Shown: piece by piece, positions 52,362 to 61,748 of the stretch | How the letters are laid out: every line of letters begins with the position of its first letter | Numbering within the stretch: position 1 is the stretch's first letter | Assembly (NCBI GenBank): GCA_019638675.1 | Contig: JAHBTE010000001.1 | Coordinates: forward strand, 2,326,605-2,390,604 | Length of the DNA stretch: 64,000 nucleotides | Origin: Fimbriimonadaceae bacterium | GTDB lineage: Bacteria > Armatimonadota > Fimbriimonadia > Fimbriimonadales > Fimbriimonadaceae | Direction: 5' to 3' | The notes under the pieces: generated by a model | The model's database searches: none | Told to the model about the DNA's origin: nothing | What the model saw: only the letters and a program-made list of their open reading frames with translations | Made by a program: the position numbers and the translations under genes

Positions 52362-53885
52362 GTGTGGATCGCCAACCAACTCCAATGTCAAGGAATCGAC
52401 CGCCGGGCTACTGCGGAATTTGGGATTTCGAGCCAAGAACTCATGGAGCGAGCCGGCGAGGCGGTTTACGCGGAAGTCCTGCGAATCAACCCGGAAAAGC
52501 CGTGGTTAGGGATCGTTTGTGGGCGGGGGAACAACGGCGGCGATGGTCTTGTTGTTGCAAGGCATGCGAGCCGTGCTTACAAAGTTCTCTGCATTGTTGC
52601 TGTTCCCGAATTTGAATTAAATGAGAACTGCTCCCACCAGCTCAAACTCGCGCGAGAGGCAGGTATCGAACCTGTTTTTTCAGACCACGCAGATTTCCGA
52701 GAAGCTCTTTCGAATTTAAAATATCAATCAGTCATCGTCGACGTTTTGCTGGGAACAGGCGCGCATGGTTCTGTTCTTGGGCCACAGCGCGATGCTATTA
52801 CAGCAATCAATGAGTCTTCTGCAATCGTGCTGGCTGTAGATGTACCCAGCGGGATCGAAACAGATACCGGGCGTTCGCTTGGTGTGCATGTTATTGCTAA
52901 CAAGACGATTTCTTTCGGACTTCCCAAACCTTGCTTCTTTCAAAGTGATGGGTTAGAGGCTTGTGGTGATTGGGTGATCGCAGACATTGGTTTCCCTAGA
53001 GTCCTTTTGGGTCAACCAACAAAGGCGCAGATGATTGGCTCAGATATCTCTGCACTATTTCCAAGTCGAAGTAAATCCGCGCACAAAGGATCAAACGGGC
53101 ACCTGTTGATCGTCGCAGGGAGCAACCAAATGCCAGGAGCAGCAGTTCTGGCAACTAAAGCCGCCTTGCATTCGGGAATCGGACTCGTCACAATCGCCAG
53201 CACAGAAAAAGTTTGCCAGGCCGTCTCAAACCACTGCCCTGAGGCTTTGCTTTTGCCCCTTCCTGAAAACGAAGGAGTTATTGCTCCGCTTGCCAGCCGC
53301 GTGCTTAGCGAAGCGCAGGCAAAGTTCTCCGCCGCTGTATTCGGGCCGGGATTGACTCAAGGCGAACCGATTCAAGAACTTCTTGCTGAACTTTGGGCGG
53401 GTTGGAAAATTCCAGCAGTGATTGATGCCGATGCGCTCAACATAGTCAGCCAGGGTGTCGCGCTTCCCAAATCTCCGTGCGTGCTCACTCCTCACCCAGG
53501 AGAAATGGCGCGACTACTAGAGATACAAACGAGTGAAGTTCAAGCCAACCGCTTTGAAACCGTCACCAAAGCCGTCAAGAGATTTAATCAGACCGTTCTT
53601 CTCAAAGGCGCATACACGATGATCGGTCACGCAGACGAACCAATCAATGTGAATCCAACCGGAAACCCTGGCATGGCAACTGGCGGAATGGGCGATGTGC
53701 TCAGTGGCGTGATCGGCACTTTGCTAGCCCAGGGCTTAGAACCGAACGATGCGGCAATACTCGGAGCCTACTGGCATGGGTTGGCTGGCGACCTTTGCGC
53801 TCAAGAAATTGGCAAAGTTGGCTTCACCGCCAGCGAAGTCGCAAGCTATTTACCACGGGCACGGGCTAAAATTATTCCATCGTGA
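52362..53885 (+). CDS. nnr: bifunctional NAD(P)H-hydrate epimerase / ADP-dependent dehydratase
   Basis: This 507-residue two-domain repair enzyme starts at GTG. The N-terminal YjeF epimerase domain (about 1-215) shows SSQELMERAGEAVYAEV, CGRGNNGGDGLVVARHA and AVDVPSGIETDTG. The C-terminal ribokinase-like dehydratase domain (about 230-500) shows KGSNGHLLIVAGSNQMPGAAV, DADALNI, LTPHPGEMARL and TGNPGMATGGMGDVLSGV. It repairs damaged NADH/NADPH. It overlaps the first FHA gene by 4 bp and may head that operon. Confidence 0.95.
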   Translation: MWIANQLQCQGIDRRATAEFGISSQELMERAGEAVYAEVLRINPEKPWLGIVCGRGNNGGDGLVVARHASRAYKVLCIVAVPEFELNENCSHQLKLAREAGIEPVFSDHADFREALSNLKYQSVIVDVLLGTGAHGSVLGPQRDAITAINESSAIVLAVDVPSGIETDTGRSLGVHVIANKTISFGLPKPCFFQSDGLEACGDWVIADIGFPRVLLGQPTKAQMIGSDISALFPSRSKSAHKGSNGHLLIVAGSNQMPGAAVLATKAALHSGIGLVTIASTEKVCQAVSNHCPEALLLPLPENEGVIAPLASRVLSEAQAKFSAAVFGPGLTQGEPIQELLAELWAGWKIPAVIDADALNIVSQGVALPKSPCVLTPHPGEMARLLEIQTSEVQANRFETVTKAVKRFNQTVLLKGAYTMIGHADEPINVNPTGNPGMATGGMGDVLSGVIGTLLAQGLEPNDAAILGAYWHGLAGDLCAQEIGKVGFTASEVASYLPRARAKIIPS

Positions 53886-55075
53886 AATTACTGGGTTGTT
53901 TACTGCTACTGATCACCACTTTTGCCATCAGCTTGGCTCAAACATCGCCCTATCATATGTTTCTAATATCCGCCCCTGCCAAGGGTAACTATGCGTACGT
54001 GATGCAAAAAGCATCGGAAAGCCGCGAACCTATCAAGATGGATTCCGACAAAGCCGAGGTCATCGTTCCGGAAGATCCCAACGGCGTTTCCGTTTACTTG
54101 ATTAATTTAGATACCAATCGAGCCGCCAAAACCGACATGGCAACCGTGCTCAAAACCGATAAGTGGGCGCCGAAAGCAGAAGCATTCACCCTCATCGCGC
54201 AAATAGATGTGACTATTCAAACTGGGGGTGGAAAGCTCCCGGCCGGCAACCTCAAACTGGAGTCAAAAAACAAGAACGAATCGGTGCTCATCACTGAATC
54301 TTCAAACAATCAAGCTCACTTTAGTTTTTGGCCCGATGCGAGCATCAAATTTACTTTGGATTACGAGCACGAAGGCGAAAAAAAGTCCACTGCAACGACA
54401 GTAGATATTCCAAAAGGACTCTCGCCACACAACGTCACAATCGTTATTCCTGAGCAGTTTGCGCACGCAACTTCACCGACAACGGATCAAAAAGGCGATG
54501 AACGCGACCCACCCAAAGCACCCGAAAACAAGAACCCATTGCAGTCATTTTTCCAACTGTTGGTTGGGCTAGTAGTAGTCGGCGCTCTAGGTTACGGAGC
54601 CTACTGGTACTACAAAAATAACCAGCAAGTAGTAGAAAAACTTGCCAACCAAGCTGGACTCAACCCTCAACAAAATCCTGATCCTACTGGTGCGCTTCCT
54701 CCTGAGCCAGTAAAACGCGAACTTCAGAAAATTGATCTCGGCTCAGGTGCAGAACCAGGCGCCGCTGCACCGGTGGCCGCCGCAACTCCGGCAGTCAAGA
54801 ATCCAAGGCTGGTCACATCCGATGGCGACATCTTCATGATTCAAGAAGGCAACTCCACGGTTGGTCGCGAAGGGGCCGCACTCACTCTCGCGGGAGAACC
54901 CAGCGTCAGCCGCGTCCACGCTACCCTTGAACGATCGGGGGATTCCATCACTCTTTCCGATAACGGAAGCACGAACGGCACTTACTTAAATGGCATCAAG
55001 ATAGATAGCCCCCGCGTCTTAAACCCGGGAGACACAGTTCAGTTCGGGGCCGTTCAATATCGGTATGAGGAATAA
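53882..55075 (+). CDS. membrane protein with extracytoplasmic domain and cytoplasmic FHA domain
   Basis: This 397-residue protein has a signal peptide (LLGCLLLLITTFAISLAQ) and a beta-rich extracytoplasmic region (about 20-200). A single span lies at about 222-240 (LLVGLVVVGALGYGAYW). A Pro/Ala-rich linker leads to an FHA domain (about 305-397) with STVGREGAALTL, PSVSRVHATL and DNGSTNGTYLNG, so phospho-threonine binding residues (GR, S..H, N) are intact. It could carry an outside signal to a phospho-dependent partner. It is the first of three linked genes. Confidence 0.88.
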   Translation: MKLLGCLLLLITTFAISLAQTSPYHMFLISAPAKGNYAYVMQKASESREPIKMDSDKAEVIVPEDPNGVSVYLINLDTNRAAKTDMATVLKTDKWAPKAEAFTLIAQIDVTIQTGGGKLPAGNLKLESKNKNESVLITESSNNQAHFSFWPDASIKFTLDYEHEGEKKSTATTVDIPKGLSPHNVTIVIPEQFAHATSPTTDQKGDERDPPKAPENKNPLQSFFQLLVGLVVVGALGYGAYWYYKNNQQVVEKLANQAGLNPQQNPDPTGALPPEPVKRELQKIDLGSGAEPGAAAPVAAATPAVKNPRLVTSDGDIFMIQEGNSTVGREGAALTLAGEPSVSRVHATLERSGDSITLSDNGSTNGTYLNGIKIDSPRVLNPGDTVQFGAVQYRYEE

Positions 55076-55114
55076 CGCAAAACACCCCACAATTCTAACA
55101 GGAGTGGATGAGTA

Positions 55115-56494
55115 ATGGGAAAGATGCTGGCCCGTGCGTTTTTGTGTGCCCTCGCCGGGTTGGTCGGCTGGATTCTTACTGAACCGTTTCTGCCAAAAAA
55201 TCCTGATAGCGTCGCTTGGCAATCAGCCGAATTCCGCATGGTTTTTGTCACGCTTTTGTTTATCGGTTTAGCTGCTGGATTCCACCAAGGCTATATGAAA
55301 TCTGGCCTTAGGAATATTCTGCTCGGCTCTGCCCTAGGCGCGGTGTTTGGAGTGATCGGTGGCGTTCTTGGTTATCAGATAGGAGGCGGAATAAGTGCCG
55401 GAATCTTCGGCCCTTCGTGGAGCTATACCAACCCGTTCCCCATCATTCCGCGGACAATCACTTTCAGCTTCATTGGCGCGATGCTCGGTGCAGGCGTAGG
55501 GCTTACTCAATTCCGAGCTCGAATCCTCATCGCAGGAGCATTCGGTGGGCTTATCGGAGGAGGGATCGCCGGAATGGTCTTCGACCCAATCGGCAAGTTG
55601 GCTGGCCCGATCATGGCAATTGGAGGAGCAACCGAAGTCGGCGGCGTTGGACGCGCGATCATGTTTCCTCTCATCGGATTCACCGTCGGACTCTTCACCG
55701 CTTGGCTCGAACAAGCAACTCGCCAAGCATGGGTTCGTCTTGTTCTCGGAAGAAACGAGGGCCGCGAGTGGCCCATCGACGCGGCGCAAACCCATATTGG
55801 GCGGGATGAGCGCGCTCAAGTTCCTCTTTTTGGCGATAACAACGTCGCTCCTCTCCATGCAACGATTTCTCGACAAGGCTCACAGTACGTACTTTATGAT
55901 GCAGGAACTCCCATAGGAGTCGGTTATCAAGGTGTGCGAATGATGCAACCGGTCGCTCTGCAACCGGGCGACACGTTCCAAGTTGGATCGCATCAACTTC
56001 AGTTCCTCGTGAAGGGTTCGGCGGCTCGCAAGATCACCGAAGGCCGCGCTCAAGCCGTTCCGATGGGTTACGGTCAGCCGCAAATGCAGCCTGGTCAACC
56101 TGTGCAGACCATGCAGCCAGTCCAACCAATCACTCCGATTCAACAATCAAACCCTACAGTTGCCCAGGCTCCTATTTCTAACCCCACCGTCGCTCAAGCC
56201 GCAGTTAGTGGGTTCGCCGTTGTTGCGATAGATGGCCCGATCACTGGTCAGCGATTTCCGGTTTCGCATGCGATTGAAGTCGGGCGAGAATCCCAAGGTA
56301 TTAACCTATCGTTCGATGCCCAGTCATCGCGGAAACATGCGATACTTTCTCCAGGCCCGCAGGGTGTAATCGTCAAAGATTTAGGCAGTACCAATGGAAC
56401 CCATTTGAACGGTCAACGAATTCCCGAAGCCGTCGCCCCCGTGGGAAGCGTCATAAGAATAGGGGCAACTAGCTTCCGAGTAGAGTCCGCATAA
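55115..56494 (+). CDS. multi-span membrane protein with two FHA domains
   Basis: This 459-residue protein has about six membrane spans in residues 5-195, Gly-rich. FHA-1 (about 215-305) is degenerate: HIGRDERAQVPL and APLHATI are present but the NGT segment is replaced. A Pro/Gln-rich linker (about 315-365) carries NPTVAQA twice. FHA-2 (about 370-459) is canonical: IEVGRESQGINLSF, SSRKHAIL and DLGSTNGTHLNG. It lies 39 bp after the single-FHA gene and 12 bp before the VWA gene. Confidence 0.88.
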   Translation: MGKMLARAFLCALAGLVGWILTEPFLPKNPDSVAWQSAEFRMVFVTLLFIGLAAGFHQGYMKSGLRNILLGSALGAVFGVIGGVLGYQIGGGISAGIFGPSWSYTNPFPIIPRTITFSFIGAMLGAGVGLTQFRARILIAGAFGGLIGGGIAGMVFDPIGKLAGPIMAIGGATEVGGVGRAIMFPLIGFTVGLFTAWLEQATRQAWVRLVLGRNEGREWPIDAAQTHIGRDERAQVPLFGDNNVAPLHATISRQGSQYVLYDAGTPIGVGYQGVRMMQPVALQPGDTFQVGSHQLQFLVKGSAARKITEGRAQAVPMGYGQPQMQPGQPVQTMQPVQPITPIQQSNPTVAQAPISNPTVAQAAVSGFAVVAIDGPITGQRFPVSHAIEVGRESQGINLSFDAQSSRKHAILSPGPQGVIVKDLGSTNGTHLNGQRIPEAVAPVGSVIRIGATSFRVESA

Positions 56495-56506
56495 CCAATT
56501 AACCTC

Positions 56507-57919
56507 ATGAATCCTCAAGACCCGAACCGAACCGTGATGAGCCAGCCACCTGGATCCATCGACCCGAACCGCACGATGATCGGTCAGCCGGGAGACATGG
56601 GACGCACGCAAGCGATGACCTCCCCACCTGTGGCGGGTGACCCGAACCGAACCACTGCTTGGTCGCCGAGTTCCCCTCTGAGTTTTGTCCTCACCCCCAG
56701 CCGCGAAGCCACCATGGCGAACGGCCCCGCCCGTGAACAGTTTCTCCTCGAAATCACTGCACCCAGCGAGCCAGGTCTGAGCGGAATGTCGGTTGCTGGT
56801 GACCGCGCGCCTCTGAACCTCTGTCTTGTTATAGACCGCAGTGGCAGTATGGAAGGCCAGCCGATTGAATACGCCAAACAAGCCTGCAATCAGGTTGTTG
56901 ACCTTCTTTCCCCCAACGATATTCTGAGCATCGTCGTGTTTGATGAAGTTGTCGAGGTTCTCATGCCACCTCAGCGTGTGACCGACAAGCAACTCGTCAA
57001 AAACGGAATCAACCAGCTTCAACCGGGTTATACGACCAACCTCTACGATGGTCTGACTCTTGGCAGTCAGCAACTCGCCCAGATGATCGAATCTGGCCGC
57101 GTTACCCGAATGGTTGTCCTTACCGATGGTGAACCAACCGCTGGAATCAAAGATTTTCAGCCGCTTGTCAACCATGCCGGAGAAATCAAAGATAAAGGCA
57201 TCACCACCACTTACCTTGGGTTCGGCGCAGAATACAACGAAGAACTCCTTGCCGCGATGGCGAAGAAATCTGGCGGGAACTATTACTACATCCCTCAGCC
57301 TCAACTGATCCCAGAAATCTTCCGAACCGAGTTCAACAAGATGGTGAGCACCACCGGGGTTAACCTGCGGTTCGATCTCAAGTTTGCCCGCTGGGTTTCG
57401 CTGAAATCGTGCACTGGCTACACGGGCACTCCAGGGGAGCGAGAAATCTCGGTCAACCTCGCCGATATCGAACGTGGTGCAACCATCCAAGTTGTGGTTG
57501 ATCTGGAATTCGAAAACCATCCGCTCGGTCATTACCGGGTCGGGGCCGGAAAACTTTACTACGATTCAATCACCGGCGGAACCCAAACGGTGGACGTTGA
57601 CCTAGTGATGGAATTCACGGCCGAGCAAGCCAGATTCATGGCGATGCCGAACCCCAAAGTTTCTGCCGCCGCGGAAATCAGTGCCGCCAGCCGGGTCGTC
57701 GAAAAAACGATCATGGGGCTCAAAACCCAGGCGATCACTTCGCAAGCTGCGCTTGCTGACCTCGCCAAAACCCAGGCGTTGCTGGTGAGTCAAGGCAAAT
57801 CCGCCGACGCTCAGGAAGTCACCATGGCGATGCAAGCCATCCAGCGCGGGGATATCGGCGGAGCCGAAAAGACTCTGATGGGAACCATGGTTCACCTGGA
57901 TCAAGGTAAGAGTCAGTAA
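56507..57919 (+). CDS. VWA-domain protein with DPNRT-repeat N-terminus
   Basis: This 470-residue cytoplasmic protein (no signal peptide) starts with about 50 disordered residues containing DPNRT three times (residues 5-9, 19-23, 45-49) plus MGRTQ. The VWA domain (about 95-270) has an intact MIDAS: VIDRSGSMEG, TNLYDGL and VLTDGEPTAG. A beta-sandwich-like domain follows, and the helical C-terminus (about 385-465) is rich in Ala/Lys. The Thr-rich repeats may be phosphorylated and read by the FHA domains encoded upstream (inference). No kinase or phosphatase gene is in the window. Confidence 0.9.
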   Translation: MNPQDPNRTVMSQPPGSIDPNRTMIGQPGDMGRTQAMTSPPVAGDPNRTTAWSPSSPLSFVLTPSREATMANGPAREQFLLEITAPSEPGLSGMSVAGDRAPLNLCLVIDRSGSMEGQPIEYAKQACNQVVDLLSPNDILSIVVFDEVVEVLMPPQRVTDKQLVKNGINQLQPGYTTNLYDGLTLGSQQLAQMIESGRVTRMVVLTDGEPTAGIKDFQPLVNHAGEIKDKGITTTYLGFGAEYNEELLAAMAKKSGGNYYYIPQPQLIPEIFRTEFNKMVSTTGVNLRFDLKFARWVSLKSCTGYTGTPGEREISVNLADIERGATIQVVVDLEFENHPLGHYRVGAGKLYYDSITGGTQTVDVDLVMEFTAEQARFMAMPNPKVSAAAEISAASRVVEKTIMGLKTQAITSQAALADLAKTQALLVSQGKSADAQEVTMAMQAIQRGDIGGAEKTLMGTMVHLDQGKSQ

Positions 57920-57927
57920 CTTTACTT

Positions 57928-57977
57928 CCCTCCCAAGGTTGGGGAGGGTGACCCGAGTATCGGGTCAGGTGGGGTTG
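57928..57977. repeat. second palindromic repeat type, copy 2
   Basis: A near-palindrome CCCTCCCAAGGTTGGGGAGGG is followed by TG, a hairpin GACCCGAGTATCGGGTC and AGGTGGGGTTG. The same order is seen at 30709-30759. It begins 8 bp after the VWA stop codon and might also serve as a transcript end. Confidence 0.65.
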
Positions 57978-58006
57978 CCCATGCTTGCTTTGGGTGGCAC
58001 TGGTCT

Positions 58007-58034
58007 TTGACCAGTGAATCGCCTGTGATATAAT
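58007..58034 (+). promoter_or_regulatory. promoter of ahcY
   Basis: TTGACC (58007-58012), a 16-bp spacer and TATAAT (58029-58034) with an extended TGA before it form a near-consensus sigma-70 promoter. The transcript would begin near 58041, just ahead of the riboswitch. An inverted repeat CACTGGTC/GACCAGTG (57998-58016) overlaps the -35 box. Confidence 0.8.
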
Positions 58035-58043
58035 TGAACTAAC

Positions 58044-58114
58044 GTCGAGGAGCGCTGCGATCGAAAGAGACCAGGCTCGACCACCCCGCCTTGGCGGGAC
58101 AAGAACTGCGCTCG
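58044..58114 (+). ncRNA. S-adenosylhomocysteine (SAH) riboswitch
   Basis: GTCGAGGAGCGCTGCGA, then GACCAGGCTCGAC, a variable GC hairpin (CCCGCCTTGGCGGG) and AACTGCGCTCGC match the known SAH-riboswitch pattern. GTCGAG pairs with CTCGAC, and GAGCGC can pair with GCGCTC to close the pseudoknot. It lies 59 bp before ahcY. Known members turn on SAH hydrolase genes when SAH accumulates. Confidence 0.9.
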
Positions 58115-58172
58115 CAATCAATTCAAGGTTGCGGGCGCATTTTCATTTAAGCCCCAAACCGAGGAAAACAAA

Positions 58173-59585
58173 ATGAGCACCGCCACCCAGAAAACCTCAG
58201 ACTTCCGCATCGCCGATCCGACCCTCGCCGCGTGGGGGCACAAAGAAATCCGGATCGCCGAAACCGAAATGCCCGGACTCATGGCGATCCGTGATGAATT
58301 CGCCGGTGCCAAACCCCTCGCCGGAGCCCGCATCGCCGGTTCGCTCCACATGACCATCCAAACCGCGGTCCTGATCGAAACCCTCATCGCCCTCGGCGCC
58401 GAAGTCCGCTGGGCCAGCTGCAACATCTACTCCACCCAAGACCACGCCGCCGCCGCCATCGCCGACCAAGGCATCCCCGTCTACGCCTTCAAAGGCGAAA
58501 ACCTTGACGAATACTGGGAGTTCACTCACAAAATCATGGAGTGGCACGACGGCGGCACCCCCAACATGATCCTCGACGACGGCGGCGACGCCACCATGCT
58601 CATTTTGCTCGGTTGCAAAGCAGAACAAGACATCTCAGTCCTCGATAACCCCACGAGCGAAGAAGCCGTCTGCCTTTACAACTCCATTAAAAACAAGCTG
58701 AAATCCGACCCGACGTTCTACAGCCGGATCAAAGCCAACATCCAGGGTGTCAGCGAAGAAACCACCACCGGCGTCCACCGCCTCTACGAACTCCAAAAGA
58801 AAGGCGAACTCCCCTTCCCCTGCTTCAACGTCAACGACAGCGTCACCAAAAGCAAGTTCGATAACCTCTACGGCTGCCGCGAATCCCTCGTCGATGGCAT
58901 CAAACGCGCCACCGACGTCATGGTCGCCGGGAAAATCGCCCTCGTCTGCGGGTACGGCGATGTCGGCAAAGGTTCCGCCCAAGCCCTCCGCGCCCTCAGC
59001 GCCCAAGTTTGGGTCACCGAAGTCGACCCCATCTGCGCCCTCCAAGCCGCGATGGAAGGCTACAAAGTCGTGACCATGGATTACGCCGCCGATAAGGCCG
59101 ACATCTTCGTCACCGCCACCGGCAACTACCACGTCATCACCCACGATCATCTTAAGGCGATGAAGAATAACGCCATCGTCTGCAACATCGGCCACTTCGA
59201 CAACGAAATCGATGTCGCTTCGATGGAAGGCTACGAGTGGGAAGAGATCAAACCCCAAGTCGACCACGTAATCTTCCCCGACGGCAAACGCATCATCTTG
59301 CTCGCCAAAGGCCGCCTCATCAACCTCGGCTGCGGCACCGGCCACCCCAGCTACGTGATGTCGTCTTCGTTCGCCAACCAAGTCCTCGCCCAAATCGAGC
59401 TCTGGACCAACAAAGGCGAATACGCCCCCGGCGTGTACGTCCTTCCGAAAGTGCTTGACGAAAAGGTTGCCCGCCTGCAACTCGATAAGCTCGACGCCGA
59501 ACTCACTGTCCTCCGCCCTGAACAAGCCGATTACATCGGTGTCGAAGTCGAAGGGCCTTACAAGCCGGAAACGTACCGGTACTAA
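58173..59585 (+). CDS. ahcY: adenosylhomocysteinase
   Basis: This 470-residue enzyme splits SAH to homocysteine and adenosine. It shows [21 protein letters not shown], then [17 protein letters not shown], the NAD-binding [14 protein letters not shown], and the end [16 protein letters not shown]...YKPETYRY. The length is normal for the bacterial form with an insert. Codon use differs sharply from neighbours: third positions are mostly C. That leaves very long open frames on the opposite strand. It fits high expression or acquisition. Control is by the SAH riboswitch upstream. Confidence 0.97.
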   Translation: MSTATQKTSDFRIADPTLAAWGHKEIRIAETEMPGLMAIRDEFAGAKPLAGARIAGSLHMTIQTAVLIETLIALGAEVRWASCNIYSTQDHAAAAIADQGIPVYAFKGENLDEYWEFTHKIMEWHDGGTPNMILDDGGDATMLILLGCKAEQDISVLDNPTSEEAVCLYNSIKNKLKSDPTFYSRIKANIQGVSEETTTGVHRLYELQKKGELPFPCFNVNDSVTKSKFDNLYGCRESLVDGIKRATDVMVAGKIALVCGYGDVGKGSAQALRALSAQVWVTEVDPICALQAAMEGYKVVTMDYAADKADIFVTATGNYHVITHDHLKAMKNNAIVCNIGHFDNEIDVASMEGYEWEEIKPQVDHVIFPDGKRIILLAKGRLINLGCGTGHPSYVMSSSFANQVLAQIELWTNKGEYAPGVYVLPKVLDEKVARLQLDKLDAELTVLRPEQADYIGVEVEGPYKPETYRY

Positions 59586-59597
59586 GGCTTACCTGGC

Positions 59598-59626
59598 CTG
59601 GTGACGGCAATCCAGGCCGTCGCCAG
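59598..59626 (+). terminator. hairpin after ahcY, possible terminator
   Basis: Stem CTGGTGACGGC/GCCGTCGCCAG (one G-T pair) with a 7-nt loop lies 12 bp after the stop codon. No T run follows, so termination is uncertain. Confidence 0.4.
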
Positions 59627-59693
59627 GTCACACATTGCAAAAAGTATTCGCTATGTAGAGCAGTTTTGTCGCTGACCCCGATAAACTAGCAAC

Positions 59694-61748
59694 GTGCGCA
59701 AACTCACCCGTCGTGAACTGCTTTCTGCCGCTGGCGCGACTGGTGTTGCACTAGCGAGTAAGTCTTTCGCATTTCCTACTGCCCCCGAATCTTTTGAATT
59801 CGTTTACTTCTCAGATACCCATGTCGCGCTTGACCGCAACATCAAAGAAAACGCGGAAATGTTTGCCGCGATCAAAGGTGAATCGACCCCGGCCTTTGCG
59901 ATCAATGGCGGTGATGTGACCGACTACGGCTGGGCGGGCGAATACGATAACTACGAAAAGCTCAAACGTGAATTCGGCATCAAAACCTACGAAAACATGG
60001 GGAACCATGATGTGCGTTGGTCACCACAGGGCGAGAAGATATTCGGTGAACGCCTTGGGCCTGCTTATCAGTGGTTCTTCCACAAGGATGTTTTTTTCGC
60101 GATCCTTGATTCCACAGTTCCACTAAGCCACTGGGGACATTACACCGATACTCAGCTTTCCAAACTTGAGCAGCAACTCCAACAGTTGCCACAAGGCACA
60201 CCTGTGATCGTTGCAACCCACCATTGGGTCGGTCGCGACCAGGTGATGATCGACAATGAGAACACGCTCCGAGAAATCCTCCGCAAATACAATACGAAGC
60301 TAATCCTGACAGGCCATGGCCATTCCGACCTTTTGTGGCAATACGACGGAATGACCTGCACCATGAACAAGGGCCTTTACCAAGGTTCATGGCAAAAAGT
60401 TGAAGTCGATAGAGCACTAGGCGAAATCCGCCTTCTTCGCTACACAAAGGATTCTGGCAAGCTTAAATTGTTGACACGGGTTCCTTTAGAATTCTCGGCC
60501 AGAGAAAACCTTTCTCACCTCCCTCTTGCAACGCTTCTTTCCAATCCAGGGTTCACAGAAATCAAGATCAATGATCTTCCCTGGCAGCACCACGATCCAG
60601 AAGCCAATTTGAATTACAAGTCAGGTTACAACGATATTCAGTTTCGCGGTAATTCAAATTTTGCGACAGCGAACAAATATGTATTTAATGAGCGATTCCC
60701 TGAAACCGCTTACGTAGCATCAGGTCCACCCTCATCATTGGCTTCAAGTGGGCCGGTAATGAGCCATCTTCATGCTATTGAGAACTCCATTTACTACTCA
60801 ACTTTAACTGGTCAAGCGGTAAAAGCTAGCACCAAATTACAGCCTGGGTCGTTCGCTTCTGATATCGAGCGGAGTCAATTAAAAGGCTACATACACTCGG
60901 CTCCAACTGTTCATAACGAATTCATGTTTGTTGGAGACTCAACTGGCGTGCTTGCAGCAATAAAGAACAAATCCACGACATGGCGTGCCCAACTCCCTGG
61001 CCCAATCTACGCGCGACCAATCATCGCCCAAAACACTCTTGTAGTGGGCAATCACGGGGCATTTTTTGGGTTCGACCCAGAAACGGGCAAGCAAGTTTGG
61101 CGCACGCCAATGCCGAAATCAAATACTGCGTTCACCCAGTCTGAACCCTGCACCGATGGAACCCGCGTCTACATCACCTGCTGGGATAGCCACATCTACT
61201 GCCTCGATGCCAAGACAGGCGAAATCGTGTGGCGCAAGCCGTGCCAAGAACGCACTTTCGCCTTCTCCCCCGCCATCGGCTCACCCTGCTTAGATGACGA
61301 CAGTGTTTACTGCGTGGCTAACGGAAACGGGTTATTCCGGTTCAACAAATTCACGGGTGAACAGCATTACGAAGTCGCGGCTCCTGGCGATAAATTTGGT
61401 CATAGTTCACCCGTTCACCACGAAGGCCGCATTTACGCCGGCGGGCTGGGTGATAACGGATCGGTCTGGTGCGTGAATGCCAAAACTGGCGAAATCATCT
61501 GGGAGTGCAAGACTGGATCGGTGATCTACGATAGCAGTCCGACAATAGGGCATGGATTGCTTGCAATCGGAAACGCCGAAGGAATCCTCAATATCATTAG
61601 AATCCGCGATGGAAAATTGCTGACTCAGCATCGTCTGGGTGGACTATTCCTCAGCACACCATTGATCCACAACCGCAAACTGTATGCTGCTACTTTCCGT
61701 GGAATCCTCCACACGTTCGACCTGAGCAAATTAATCGAGCAAGTATAA
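59694..61748 (+). CDS. exported metallophosphoesterase fused to a PQQ-like beta-propeller
   Basis: This is 684 residues from GTG. A Tat-type signal (MRKLTRRELLSAAGATGVAL) comes first. The calcineurin-like domain (about 30-235) has YFSDTHVALD, NGGDVTDYG, MGNHDVRW, ATHHWVG and TGHGHSDLLW, so the metal ligands are present. From about residue 395 a PQQ_2-type propeller follows, with repeats of DxxTGxxxW: FGFDPETGKQVWRTPM, YCLDAKTGEIVWRKP and WCVNAKTGEIIWECK. No PQQ-pathway genes are nearby, so the propeller may be a binding platform. Confidence 0.88.
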   Translation: MRKLTRRELLSAAGATGVALASKSFAFPTAPESFEFVYFSDTHVALDRNIKENAEMFAAIKGESTPAFAINGGDVTDYGWAGEYDNYEKLKREFGIKTYENMGNHDVRWSPQGEKIFGERLGPAYQWFFHKDVFFAILDSTVPLSHWGHYTDTQLSKLEQQLQQLPQGTPVIVATHHWVGRDQVMIDNENTLREILRKYNTKLILTGHGHSDLLWQYDGMTCTMNKGLYQGSWQKVEVDRALGEIRLLRYTKDSGKLKLLTRVPLEFSARENLSHLPLATLLSNPGFTEIKINDLPWQHHDPEANLNYKSGYNDIQFRGNSNFATANKYVFNERFPETAYVASGPPSSLASSGPVMSHLHAIENSIYYSTLTGQAVKASTKLQPGSFASDIERSQLKGYIHSAPTVHNEFMFVGDSTGVLAAIKNKSTTWRAQLPGPIYARPIIAQNTLVVGNHGAFFGFDPETGKQVWRTPMPKSNTAFTQSEPCTDGTRVYITCWDSHIYCLDAKTGEIVWRKPCQERTFAFSPAIGSPCLDDDSVYCVANGNGLFRFNKFTGEQHYEVAAPGDKFGHSSPVHHEGRIYAGGLGDNGSVWCVNAKTGEIIWECKTGSVIYDSSPTIGHGLLAIGNAEGILNIIRIRDGKLLTQHRLGGLFLSTPLIHNRKLYAATFRGILHTFDLSKLIEQV

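Noticed and set aside
55334-55876. Open frame of 180 codons opposite the two-FHA gene
   Set aside because: It is fully inside a well-supported gene. Its Ser/Arg/Glu-rich composition is typical of antisense translation.
58635-59525. Long open frame opposite ahcY
   Set aside because: It is a by-product of C-rich third codon positions in ahcY. The translation is a low-complexity Gly/Val/Asp/Phe mix with no motif.
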